A stretch of 64,000 bases of DNA from Shewanella gelidimarina (GTDB taxonomy: Bacteria; Pseudomonadota; Gammaproteobacteria; Enterobacterales; Shewanellaceae), in the NCBI RefSeq assembly GCF_023283945.1, contig NZ_JAKIKW010000012.1, forward strand, positions 1-64,000. Direction: 5' to 3'. The translations under genes and the position numbers were made by a program. This document shows positions 54,403 to 63,991 of the stretch, piece by piece (position 1 is the stretch's first letter; the number at the start of each line of letters is the position of its first letter). The notes beneath the pieces were generated by a model that saw nothing but the letters and a program-made list of their open reading frames with translations, searched no databases and was not told where the DNA came from.

Positions 54403-56441
54403 GCCTACAGCACCCTAAAGTATTTAAAGTACTGCATCAATCGCATTCTATTGCTCAATACCATCCTAAAGCAACACAAGATGTTTTATGGCCGTGCTTA
54501 CGCTTTGCAATCTCGTTACAAGCTAAAGCAGATCAAGACTTGAATCTGTTTGAGAGTACTCTATTACGCTTGCTAGGCGAAGGGGGAGGTGATCTTAAAG
54601 AGTTAAGTCAGCAGATGGGACTTACAAATAAAGAGGGAACGCGCTCCAGTCTAGCAGAGTTCTTGTGTCTTAAATTACAGCAATTAAATTTGATTACTGA
54701 CAGGCTGAAGTTAACGCATGAAGGTGAGCAAGTGCTTGAAAAAATCAATAGTACCCAAACGCGAGTGGTAGGTGCCACGGTGTACTTTGATTTGATCAAT
54801 CACTGTTGGTTACCCGTAATTAGTCGTGGCGAAATACAGCCTGTTCATGCAGAACAATCATCCGAGGGATTGGTCGAGTTTTCTCAAGGCAGTGTAGGAA
54901 ATGCGAAACAGATAAAAGCACGGCCATTATTGAGTGAAACGCTTTCTAAAAAGGCTCCAAGCGAACGCGACGTTATCGATATGATTAAGCGTTCTCGTCA
55001 GCAAAATAAAAAACTTAAAATCTATTCAGCCAGCACCAATAGCGATGGTTTTGTAACAAGTAGCGGGACTATTTCAGTCAACCCAGACGGTGAATTGGTT
55101 TACCTGCATTGCTATGCGTTTATGGTTGCTGGTGGTAAATCGTCTTATGTTAGTGATGGTTTCCGCTCAACCACTCAGGAGCGATTTACTCGAGGGTTTA
55201 ATAACCCAAGTAAGCGCGAGGGCAATCCATCAATAAAAAGTGCCCGTGATAAATTGTGGCGGAAGAGCTCTAGGGAGTATCAGCGTCAGGCTATGGAGGA
55301 GTCTCCTTCATTGCGTAAGACTTATCAATTATTGATATCTAGCAAGGTGAGCAATGCCACCGAGAATTCGGAGTATAAATATAACCTTTCAAAATTTGTT
55401 AGCCAGAGCTATGCCGAACTTGAGCAAATGCTATCCGAGTGCTACGCCTTTTCGAAGCTCAAAAGCTGTATTTCAGAGTTAAGCACAGACCCGAAAAGTA
55501 ATGCTGAATTAGCGACAAAGGTGGCAAGTCATTTAGGGTTTCAAACAGAGGATGGCAAGCTTGTTAAAAAACTTCTTAAAACGAACAAGGGTAGTGTTAT
55601 CCACCTCAAGGCTGATAAACCAGTAATGTCACCACTGCTGTTGTGTCACTTATTAGCAGCACGGGGGGACGTGAAGCAACCTATGGCCAAATTAGCTCAA
55701 GAATATCCTCTGCTCTTGAAAGATATTGCCAGGTTACGACATTGGAGAAATCCAATTGATCATGGTGACTCTGCTGATGCATTGAATGTAATCGGCGCTG
55801 AAGAAATTAATTTTATTCATCAGTTGGTCGAGCAGGTGCGCCAGCTATTGTCAGAATGGATAAAAGACATGGGCGATCAAACCCCAGAGCAGACTATTCC
55901 CAATTGGCTTAAAGATGATATCCGCAGTAAGGCTAGATATAGGTTGGAGCAAGACTTTGGCTTGATGCGCAGCCGAATGAGCGAGCGTGTTTATAAGGGG
56001 CTGTTTGATGCTTTAGTTCATGCCAGCTCAAAAGATGCCCGAGACAGAACCAATGCGCTTGCGGGTTCATTGCAACATGCGCTTTATCAGGCCTGCCAAG
56101 CACTTGATGCGAATGAGGCAAAAGATATTGAGTCTGTAAAACGCGAGTTGGCGAGCTTGGGTGCAGAACAAATTACGAAGAGTAACTCGCACAAGGTGCA
56201 ACTGGCACTAAAGGGCGGTAATGCGACTCTGGGAGCAAATTTTATTGCTTTTTGGGTACAAATTACTGATCAGCAACAGAGAGATCTCCAGTCTGATAAG
56301 GGCTTTGTAAAAGCGGTGGACCGGTTGGATAAAATAAGAGGTCACTCTGGGCCAGTAATAGGTCAGCATGGCAGTTTGAATGAGATTGAGAAGACAGTGT
56401 TTAAATTAATTAAGCGTTTAATGGAGCAGTATTGTGGGTAA
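54399..56441 (+). CDS. HEPN-motif protein (candidate RNase of the operon)
   Basis: The 680-residue protein has no membrane segment. An N-terminal winged-helix-like region (about 40-125) precedes a central domain. The motif R450-N-P-I-D-H455 fits the HEPN RNase consensus R-x4-6-H with the favoured Asn after Arg, set in an all-helical region (RLRHWRNPIDHGDSADAL). A second, weaker candidate near the C-terminus (DKIRGHSG) may be a degenerate HEPN unit. HEPN proteins often cleave RNA to cause dormancy. Its place between the helicase and the McrB-like gene matches the predicted HEPN component of CoCoNuTs. It overlaps the next gene by 8 bp. Confidence 0.6.
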   Translation: MSLQHPKVFKVLHQSHSIAQYHPKATQDVLWPCLRFAISLQAKADQDLNLFESTLLRLLGEGGGDLKELSQQMGLTNKEGTRSSLAEFLCLKLQQLNLITDRLKLTHEGEQVLEKINSTQTRVVGATVYFDLINHCWLPVISRGEIQPVHAEQSSEGLVEFSQGSVGNAKQIKARPLLSETLSKKAPSERDVIDMIKRSRQQNKKLKIYSASTNSDGFVTSSGTISVNPDGELVYLHCYAFMVAGGKSSYVSDGFRSTTQERFTRGFNNPSKREGNPSIKSARDKLWRKSSREYQRQAMEESPSLRKTYQLLISSKVSNATENSEYKYNLSKFVSQSYAELEQMLSECYAFSKLKSCISELSTDPKSNAELATKVASHLGFQTEDGKLVKKLLKTNKGSVIHLKADKPVMSPLLLCHLLAARGDVKQPMAKLAQEYPLLLKDIARLRHWRNPIDHGDSADALNVIGAEEINFIHQLVEQVRQLLSEWIKDMGDQTPEQTIPNWLKDDIRSKARYRLEQDFGLMRSRMSERVYKGLFDALVHASSKDARDRTNALAGSLQHALYQACQALDANEAKDIESVKRELASLGAEQITKSNSHKVQLALKGGNATLGANFIAFWVQITDQQQRDLQSDKGFVKAVDRLDKIRGHSGPVIGQHGSLNEIEKTVFKLIKRLMEQYCG

Positions 56442-59007
56442 CGAGCAACAAAATCCAAGCAAGGATAAGACGGAAAATACTCAGATTCAATATCAGCAGC
56501 AGAGTCTTCAAAAGCAAGCGGGTGCGTTGGAAAAAAAAGAGTCAGAGTTAAAAGAAAAACAGCAGCAGAGTAATAACCAACAGCAGTTTTTGGAGCAGCG
56601 AGAAGAAGCTCTCGCTAAAGATAAAGAGTTACTTAATATTCAAAGTCTTAAACTAGAGACTCGTCATCAACAGCAAGAGAGTAAGCAACTAGAAATAGAG
56701 CAAGGCTTACCAGCTTTGCGAGATGAGATTTTTGCTCAGCGCGAACAACAGCTTGCAGAACAGCAGCAGCAGTTGAAACAACAGTTGCGCGATGTTGCAG
56801 ATAAAGAGCAGCATCTTAAAACAGAGCGTGAACAACTTGAGCGAGTGCAAGAAACAGTTGATGGTGATTTTGCGGAACAGCGAGCTGACTTGCAGCGAGA
56901 GCTGCAACGGAAACGTTCTGAAGCGAGCACCAAATTACACAATGAAGTTCAGCTGCAGCGCGAAAAATATTTTAAAGAGCTTGAAGTAGAAGTGCAGCAG
57001 CGCCGAGATGATCTTGAAAAGCGTGAAAAGCAGTTAGAACAGGATAAAGCCACATTAACAGGCGATCAGAATAACGTTAGGTTCCAGCAAAGTGAAAATA
57101 AACAACTGAAGGCTTCACTAGAACAGATAATAGCTGAACGCACTAAAACAAGAGAAGAAGAATTTGAACAAGGTCAGAAACAGTTTGAACAGGAAAAGCA
57201 GCGCCTTCTAAATCGTATCAAGCATCAGGATACGCTGCATAGCGCGTATGATGAACTTGAAAAAGCGCTAGGTGACCGTTCGGCAGATGAAGTATTACGC
57301 GACCTAACTGCTAAGAACGAAGAGCTGATAGTATTGCGTGAAGAGCTTAAGCGCCCGAGTCAAGAGTTAGAAGAATACTATGATGGCCACAGAGCTGAAG
57401 TAACAAGACTGGAAGAAGATAAACAGAAATTACAAAATGAAAAGCGTGAGCTTCAGCACGATCTGGATACCCAAGAGCAGCTGGAGTTTGACCAAGAGCG
57501 GCTACAAACTAAGTTTAATAGCCTTGATGTTAATTATAAGGCGATTTTAGCTGATAATAACAAATTGCAAGAAACCCTAGATCGATTAAATCCAGCTTAT
57601 AACGAGCCACAAAATCGGGAAGAACGGATTAGGGATATTAAACGTCCTTACATCGAACAATATGTGCCACGCCGTCAAGAAAAAAGTATCAATGAGCTCA
57701 AATGGCTCGAAGCGATTTCTACAGGCATTGATAAACACGGCTTGCATTTCTCGCCCCGTATTCTATGTGCTTTCCACACCGCTTTAAAAATTGCTGAATG
57801 GTCACCGTTAACGGTACTCGCAGGTGTTAGTGGTACAGGTAAGTCGGAGCTACCAAAATTATACAGTCGCTTTGGCGGTATTAACTTTATCAATGTGCCT
57901 GTACAGCCTAACTGGGATTCGCAGGAGGCAATGTTGGGCTACTTTAACTCAATCAGTAACAGCTACCAAACAAAGCCGATGCTCAACTTTTTGGTGCAAA
58001 GTCGGGAGAAGCTGATAACGGGAAGTGATAATTCAGAAGCTAACTATAACGGTCTTGATGATACTGTAAGTTTAGTATTACTAGATGAGATGAACTTGGC
58101 TCATGTAGAGCTTTATTTTGCTGATTTCTTAAGTAAGTTGGAGCAACGTCGTGCAACCAAAAATGACGAGTTGCCATTTATCGATATTGACTTAGGGGCA
58201 AAGCTTGATCCTTATAAGCTTTCTCTAGGACGTAACCTATTGTTTGCCGGCACCATGAACCAGGATGAAACGACCAAATCGTTATCGGATAAAGTGATCG
58301 ACCGTGGTACATCCATCTTTTTCCCGCGCCCAGAATCTTTGCATCGTCGAAAAGAACTTACTTCATTACCTGAACAAGCGCCGTTATTACCAATGAAAAT
58401 TTGGTGGGGTTGGATTAATAAAAAGAGCGATCTAAGTGAGGTGATTGTAACTCACTACAAGCAATTGATTGAAGGTATTAATAAGTATTTGGGCACAGAC
58501 GGCAGAGCCCTTGGTCACCGTGTATGGCAATCGATCGAGTACTATATGGTGAACCACCCTCTGGTCATTGGCTTGGATGCTGAGCAATATCCCGACGAGC
58601 ACAAAGACGCACTCAAGTTTGCCTTTGAAGATCAGTTGGTTCAGAAGGTAATGCCTAAGCTACGAGGTATTGAAACCCGTGGTTATGCTAAAGAGCATTG
58701 TCTAAATCCTATTCGTGATCTCCTGGCTGATAACAAACTGGATATTCTGGATGACTTCGATAAAGCGATGCGAATTGGCCATGGTCAATTTAGTTGGGCT
58801 AGTGCTGACTATTTAAATAATGAACAAAGTAATGAACGTTATCAAGAATTGTTTAAGCTTGCTTTAGCGCCATCATCTCATCAAAAAAAGGTAATTAAGT
58901 CAGAACCAGAGACCACTGATAAAAAGGAACCAGCTGATCAGCACTCGCGAGCAAACAAATATAAAATGCCTGAGTTTTTCAAAAAGAAGACCAAGGAAAA
59001 TGTTTAG
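56434..59007 (+). CDS. Coiled-coil McrB-like AAA+ GTPase
   Basis: The 857-residue protein begins at GTG with GGAG upstream. Residues about 10-400 are an almost continuous Glu/Gln/Lys-rich coiled coil. The AAA+ domain starts about 440: Walker A GVSGTGKS (464-471), Walker B LVLLDEMNLAHVE, and GTMNQDETTKSLSDKVIDRG. In E. coli McrB the last motif reads NTxxDR, whereas here it is N-x-D, a variant reported for the McrB branch that includes CoCoNuTs. The Arg finger region follows (GHRVWQ). It should form a GTP-driven hexamer that activates the partner encoded next. The C-terminus is basic (KKKTKENV). Confidence 0.85.
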   Translation: MGNEQQNPSKDKTENTQIQYQQQSLQKQAGALEKKESELKEKQQQSNNQQQFLEQREEALAKDKELLNIQSLKLETRHQQQESKQLEIEQGLPALRDEIFAQREQQLAEQQQQLKQQLRDVADKEQHLKTEREQLERVQETVDGDFAEQRADLQRELQRKRSEASTKLHNEVQLQREKYFKELEVEVQQRRDDLEKREKQLEQDKATLTGDQNNVRFQQSENKQLKASLEQIIAERTKTREEEFEQGQKQFEQEKQRLLNRIKHQDTLHSAYDELEKALGDRSADEVLRDLTAKNEELIVLREELKRPSQELEEYYDGHRAEVTRLEEDKQKLQNEKRELQHDLDTQEQLEFDQERLQTKFNSLDVNYKAILADNNKLQETLDRLNPAYNEPQNREERIRDIKRPYIEQYVPRRQEKSINELKWLEAISTGIDKHGLHFSPRILCAFHTALKIAEWSPLTVLAGVSGTGKSELPKLYSRFGGINFINVPVQPNWDSQEAMLGYFNSISNSYQTKPMLNFLVQSREKLITGSDNSEANYNGLDDTVSLVLLDEMNLAHVELYFADFLSKLEQRRATKNDELPFIDIDLGAKLDPYKLSLGRNLLFAGTMNQDETTKSLSDKVIDRGTSIFFPRPESLHRRKELTSLPEQAPLLPMKIWWGWINKKSDLSEVIVTHYKQLIEGINKYLGTDGRALGHRVWQSIEYYMVNHPLVIGLDAEQYPDEHKDALKFAFEDQLVQKVMPKLRGIETRGYAKEHCLNPIRDLLADNKLDILDDFDKAMRIGHGQFSWASADYLNNEQSNERYQELFKLALAPSSHQKKVIKSEPETTDKKEPADQHSRANKYKMPEFFKKKTKENV

Positions 59008-62000
59008 ATGACCGCCGCTGTTACAGAGCCGCTGAGCGATTTTGGACAACTCTATAATCGCTATCAGAACCAGGAGCCAATAGCCAAACAGTTATTACAG
59101 GGGCAGCACCGTTACCTGAGTAATCTCACTTTTGATCCTCTCAATGGCCAGGCATTGCCACAGCGAATGAGCCACAGGCTGAGTCAGAATATCCTAGGAC
59201 CGGAACAAAACCTGTGTGATAGTTTTACGCATATTATTGATCATTGCATGGATGCTATCGGCCATATTTTATTGTCGCCTCGGCAAACTGTAGTGCGAGT
59301 TCATGAGATGACACCTGTTTATTTAGCCCAGCGCCTAGATAGTCGATCAGTGCAATGGCTGAGTCGCAAGCCCGGTAATAATATGCGTGAGAAGTTGGCT
59401 GCAAATCCGCACATCTTGGCTGCCACGCGTAAAATGAGCTTTGACACCCTTGAAAACCGTCTATTAAAGGCTTTATTAATCCGTGTCCAAGGGCTGCTTT
59501 TATATCGCCAAGAAGCGGGTTTACAGTTAGCTGAGGAGCAGGAAGGACTTCTTGTTGCTATACAGAAAACGTTACGGTTTGAAGGTTTTTTAGCAATCAA
59601 ATCGTGGCAGCATATGCCACCTAATAATGTGTTATTGCAGGATAAACAATACCGTAAAGTGTGGCGCGCGTGGCAGCTATTGCAGCGCTTGGAGGAAGAC
59701 TGTCAGCGCCAACAGAAAGACTTTGTTGCTTCTGGGTTCGGTGTCTTTAGTGAACTGCTCAAGCAATTAGCTGGTATGACTCGTTGCGTATTATTGGATC
59801 AGACTTGGCAATTTAAGCTTGACTACTTGTCTGTGGTTTCTTCTCTTGAACCAACTGAAAAACTAAGCCCAATTGAGTTGTTGGCTATAGATCTTGGTGA
59901 GAAAGAAGCGAAGGGCCAAGCACAGATTAAACCCGAGGCGAGCCTTGTATTGTCGTTGTCGATTGATGGCCATATTCGAATTCAGCGGCGAGGAAGTTCA
60001 GGAGCGTCACGATGCTGGGATGTTAAATTTCAGGAAACAGAGGGATTGATCAGTGTAAGGGTGATTTCCCATCCTAAAAGCTGTACCCAAAATGAAACCT
60101 TGATAGTGGCAATGCCAGCAGATTTTCCCAGCTTGGCCAAACAGCTTGTTGGCGAAATCCTTCCTGGAGAAAGCAAAGCTAGGAAGGTGGCAAGGCCATT
60201 GATAAAAGTGTCTGGCGAATTTGTCACGATGATGATCGAAGGGGCCAGCTATAAGCTGCAACTGGGAAATGAATCGGCAACACGCTCGATAGGACCACAG
60301 TTATTGGACGTAGCAGGATTAGATTGCAGTCAAAGCCATGCTTTGCCAGTTGAAGAAGAAGTGTTTAGTGTTCGAGAGTTAACCCAGATAAATGGTGACA
60401 CTAAATTCCGCCAGTTAGGAGGTTTTTCAGACCAGTTAGCGAGTCAGTTTCATGCACATAAAGCAATGCATTATCTTGTAAGTGATCACCATAGTGAGTT
60501 TGAGACTAGTGATCTGCGTCGTGAAATTAACCGCAACTTTAATAATGCGACTCCATTACCAAAAAGTATCGCAGCAGTGTATGCCACACTGGAGAAAAAT
60601 CAGTTTAAACCTAATGATTTGATTATGGTTCTCAGCTCAGATAATGATGGCATTTATGCTACCCCGATCTTTTACTGCGGTGGAAAAAAATCGAGGGAGG
60701 ATTATTTTGAAAGACACCCGTCGATTAGGCTCTCCCTGCAAGGAGAGCGACAACTACTACGCAATGCTTTAGTTAACTCAGGGTTGACAGAGGGTATAAC
60801 TGAGCGCTTTATCGAACTGTACAGCTATCGAGAGATAGTAACAAATAAAGCGCAGCTGATACTGCAAGAGATTGAACAGTGGTATCGTATTCCTTCTGGC
60901 CTCAAAGTGGCAAGTGTTGATGTCAGTGATATTCTGCTCAAAGAATCTCGAGCATTGCAGAAAAAAGTAGAACAAACCTTTTTCATTTCTGTATCTGCTG
61001 CGATCAAACCACAAAAGGGTATTAAGTCTACACAGTGGCTTGCTGGGAACCCTCTTTTAGGATCACAGCAGCTACTACAAAAACAGTATGAACGACCTAA
61101 TAAAGTTTTTTGGAAAGATCACCTGCCGCAGTTGATGACTCGTTTGCCAGTGAAGGGAATCGAGCAGGATTTCTATTTTGTTGATAGTGGCACCTCCGTT
61201 AAACCGGAGCGTGGTGTTCCAGTTGATATCCCCATCGACACGCCATTCACTCTGCCTGGTGGAAAAGAAGAGTTGCGCTTTACAGTCTACCAGGGCAAAG
61301 GAAGCGAACGACAGGTGTTTTCATTATTGTTATCGCTTCGAAAGCCACTTAAAACAGACTGTATATGTATGCTAAATCTGAGCTATACCTATGGCGAAGA
61401 ACAGCCCTATAAGTTGCGTTTTATCCCTGATGATGCTGACAACAAACCGTTTAATTATGTCGATGCTCTATGGGGTAAAAAGCAGGGCGATACCGATAGT
61501 CGTGATATTGCTATTCCGACTTTTCCAGAACGAAGATCGTTCGAGGAGTTACGAGCATTCCAGGGCAATGAGAGATCAAAGGATATTGTTGATTGGTTAG
61601 AGGGCAATCTAGCGCAGATGGATAATATTTATCACTTTATGTTGTTCGGTAAGGGTGGGCAACGTTTCAATTTTTCTTATAAAGACATTGATTGGATTGC
61701 TAATAAGGATTTTGGTTTTTATAGAACCCACCCTGATTACGAGAATATCTTTGTACATCGAAGTGGGTTTGAAGGTTTAGATACTGTAAATCAAAGTTAT
61801 TTCTCTGGAGATGTACTTGCTAAGAAAGACAATAAGTTTTCTTTGGAGAGTATTGGTGCTCAGGGTGAGTTAACAGAAAGAGATCTCAAAAGCTTACCTG
61901 GTAGGTGGCGCTTCCCAATGCTTATTTTTAGCGATCAAGAGCGCAGCTTTACTGATGATGATGTGCCAGATAATTTAACTCAGCGAGGGAATAAAGCAAT

Positions 62001-62745
62001 TAAACAAGCGGAGGAATTGCTAGCTGTCGAAGGTGTCGATAAGGCTCTCAAGATAGAGTTAAAACAATTCTTAAGCTACTGCCACACGTTGATGCCGCAA
62101 TCGGAGGTAAATGATTTACTACAAGCGGCTACCGACTCTAAACTGCTTTGTCGTGAGCACCTGAGGTTCAAGTATGCATTAGGTAGTGTGAGTCAGACAT
62201 GGCAGCAACAATTACTCCAGCAAATATTGGAACCTGTTGATGATAGTAATGATACGCGAGCAGCGGCTCTAGATATCTTATCGGTAGCTATGTGGCGCAA
62301 TAAAACAATGATTCATACATTAACGGCAGAGCAAGTGACAGCCCTTGCTGAAAGGCTCAACGAATATCTGACTAAAGATATTACTCTGCTAAAGAAAAAG
62401 GGTCCACATTACAAATGGAATCCCTTTATTTTGCGCTTAGAGCTATTACTTGGTCTATTGCGTACTAGGGAAAGCTTAGTGCCAGCAATTAGCACGCTGT
62501 TTTCCTATGGCAGTAGTTTAAGCAACCAGCTACTAAACACGGTAGAAAAAATCACGGATAAACAAGGCGAGGCGCTTTCTTATCAACTTCAACAGCCGAA
62601 AGTGGTTGCTCGTGTTAAGTTAACAGTAAACAAACCGGTTAGTTATCACCGAACACCAGATCTGCTTTATGGACTGAAGCTTTACCTGTCTGGAGAAGAT
62701 GGGGCTGACCTAATCACGATTACTGAGCTGGTCAATAGCGCATAA
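59008..62745 (+). CDS. Large McrC/DUF2357-like partner of the McrB-like GTPase
   Basis: The 1245-residue protein starts directly after the stop of the GTPase gene. Its N-terminal 250 residues include MSFDTLENRLLKALLIRVQG, a pattern seen in DUF2357/McrC-related proteins (conserved L-E-N-R). A central beta-rich region and a helical C-terminus follow. I could not place the PD-(D/E)XK nuclease residues with confidence; the family call rests on the LENR motif, size and gene order. If it follows McrC, it would bind the GTPase hexamer and deliver nuclease activity. It is the last gene of the operon. Confidence 0.62.
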   Translation: MTAAVTEPLSDFGQLYNRYQNQEPIAKQLLQGQHRYLSNLTFDPLNGQALPQRMSHRLSQNILGPEQNLCDSFTHIIDHCMDAIGHILLSPRQTVVRVHEMTPVYLAQRLDSRSVQWLSRKPGNNMREKLAANPHILAATRKMSFDTLENRLLKALLIRVQGLLLYRQEAGLQLAEEQEGLLVAIQKTLRFEGFLAIKSWQHMPPNNVLLQDKQYRKVWRAWQLLQRLEEDCQRQQKDFVASGFGVFSELLKQLAGMTRCVLLDQTWQFKLDYLSVVSSLEPTEKLSPIELLAIDLGEKEAKGQAQIKPEASLVLSLSIDGHIRIQRRGSSGASRCWDVKFQETEGLISVRVISHPKSCTQNETLIVAMPADFPSLAKQLVGEILPGESKARKVARPLIKVSGEFVTMMIEGASYKLQLGNESATRSIGPQLLDVAGLDCSQSHALPVEEEVFSVRELTQINGDTKFRQLGGFSDQLASQFHAHKAMHYLVSDHHSEFETSDLRREINRNFNNATPLPKSIAAVYATLEKNQFKPNDLIMVLSSDNDGIYATPIFYCGGKKSREDYFERHPSIRLSLQGERQLLRNALVNSGLTEGITERFIELYSYREIVTNKAQLILQEIEQWYRIPSGLKVASVDVSDILLKESRALQKKVEQTFFISVSAAIKPQKGIKSTQWLAGNPLLGSQQLLQKQYERPNKVFWKDHLPQLMTRLPVKGIEQDFYFVDSGTSVKPERGVPVDIPIDTPFTLPGGKEELRFTVYQGKGSERQVFSLLLSLRKPLKTDCICMLNLSYTYGEEQPYKLRFIPDDADNKPFNYVDALWGKKQGDTDSRDIAIPTFPERRSFEELRAFQGNERSKDIVDWLEGNLAQMDNIYHFMLFGKGGQRFNFSYKDIDWIANKDFGFYRTHPDYENIFVHRSGFEGLDTVNQSYFSGDVLAKKDNKFSLESIGAQGELTERDLKSLPGRWRFPMLIFSDQERSFTDDDVPDNLTQRGNKAIKQAEELLAVEGVDKALKIELKQFLSYCHTLMPQSEVNDLLQAATDSKLLCREHLRFKYALGSVSQTWQQQLLQQILEPVDDSNDTRAAALDILSVAMWRNKTMIHTLTAEQVTALAERLNEYLTKDITLLKKKGPHYKWNPFILRLELLLGLLRTRESLVPAISTLFSYGSSLSNQLLNTVEKITDKQGEALSYQLQQPKVVARVKLTVNKPVSYHRTPDLLYGLKLYLSGEDGADLITITELVNSA

Positions 62746-62825
62746 TTAACATTAGTTATATAGGGGGGCATGAGTGGGTACTGTCAACTTGGCGACTACC
62801 CCAACAATTATGCGATAATCAGCTA

Positions 62826-63581
62826 ATGAAAAACTCAAATATCTATGGAGGTTATCGCTACCCAGCCCAAGTCATCAGCCACGTAGTCTGGCTATACCAT
62901 CGTTTTACACTCAGCTTTCGTGATATGGACAAAGTACTTGCCGCGAGAGGAATTGTTGTTACTTATGAAACGATCCGCCAGTGGTGTAAAAATATGCCAG
63001 CATCTATTGTAATCAGTTCAAAAAGAATCGTGGCCAACTTGATGATACTTGATGATACTTGATGATACTTGATGATACTTGATGATACTTGATGATACTT
63101 GGTATCTGGATGAGGTTTTCATCAAAATAAATGACGTATTACATTACCTTTGGCGAGCAGTTGATCAAGATGGTGATGAGATAGATATCTTAGTTCAAAA
63201 ACGTAAAGATAAAAGGGCTGCCATGTGTTTTTTAAAGCGTTTACTGAAAGGTGAGGGATCAACACCGTTGAAGGTTGTGACTGATAAGCTGGCAAGTTAC
63301 TCAGCAGCAAAAAAGGAGTTAATGCCAAGCGCAGAGCATTCAACCGTTCAATATGAAAATAACGGTTATGAGTATCTCATCAGCCTACTCGGCAACAGGA
63401 ACGACAGATGCGTAAATTTAAATCTCAGGGTCAAGCTCAACGGTTTCTTAGTTGTCATGGAGTGGTAAATAACCTGTTTCGCTTTGGTTGTCATCTACTG
63501 CAAGTGAAACATTATCGAGCGCTACGCGATCGCTCGTTTTATCAATGGATGCAGGTTGGTTGTGTCCATAATTTAGCTTAA
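62826..63581 (+). pseudogene. IS6-family transposase, broken by repeat expansion and a frameshift
   Basis: The first part (RYPAQVISHVVWLYHRFTLSF, then GIVVTYETIRQWCKNM) is the IS6 DNA-binding domain. The DDE catalytic domain resumes in another frame after the 10-bp repeats (DDTWYLDEVFIKI, LKVVTDKLASY). A second lesion near 63385 (loss of about one base) shifts the frame again. The true continuation is QPTRQQERQMRKFKSQGQA and ends at 63581. Two breaks make it inactive. Confidence 0.85.
63041..63100. repeat. Six tandem copies of a 10-bp unit inside the transposase gene
   Basis: GATGATACTT is repeated six times at 63041-63100. The unit is not a multiple of three, so gain or loss of copies changes the frame. 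Two or five copies would read through in frame (NLMILDDTWYLDE with two); six copies do not. Confidence 0.9.
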
Positions 63582-63657
63582 AGCTAGTTTTATAGCTTTA
63601 ATTCGTCAAGCTCTGATAAGTTGACAGTACCTACATATCTCCTTCAACCCACCAAAA

Positions 63658-63991
63658 TCAAGTGTAACTATCGCCATTAGGGTAAAGGCCAAATTCAGTA
63701 TGCTCGATTTCAAAAGTGGGTTTTACCAAGTGAGGTAGCGCTTGGTTGAAGCTCTGTACATTATGAATACCATTACCCCAAAAAATGCATTGCATTGTCT
63801 CTATGTGGCTTAGGGATTGTTCCTTTTCAAGCTCTTTTACATTGTACTTTGCTTGCTTAACGGTTAAGCCCGTTGGAAAAATCAATACTTTCTCAAGTAA
63901 AGAGTTTAGCTAGGTGGTGTGTAGCTTCAAGTCGCCCCTCTACTTGAGGAGAGGGCTGCTTTACTGCAGCAGTTTTAATCTTGTTGCTCAT
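63658..63991 (-). pseudogene. Broken small hypothetical gene
   Basis: On the minus strand an ATG (complement 63989-63991) begins MSNKIKTAAVKQPSPQVEGR and meets a TGA after about 32 codons (around 63895). A shifted frame continues LIFPTGLTVKQAKYNVKELEKEQSLSHIETMQ... to 63658, about 75 residues with no start codon other than TTG. The two parts join well as one charged, helical protein of the kind often found on mobile elements. I do not recognise the family. Confidence 0.5.

Larger units (their letters stand above)
62777..63631 (+). mobile_element. IS6-family insertion sequence, decayed
   Basis: The element of 855 bp is bounded by perfect 14-bp terminal inverted repeats, GGTACTGTCAACTT (62777-62790) and its complement at 63618-63631. 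The encoded transposase is of the IS6/IS26 type. The flanking 8-bp sequences (left ends in CATGAGTG, right begins TACATATC) are different, so there is no target duplication. This suggests a rearrangement by recombination through the IS or a very old insertion. It directly follows the defence operon. Confidence 0.85.

Noticed and set aside
63041..63100. CRISPR or integron-type repeat array
   Set aside because: The 10-bp units have no spacers and lie inside an IS transposase, so this is simple slippage expansion.
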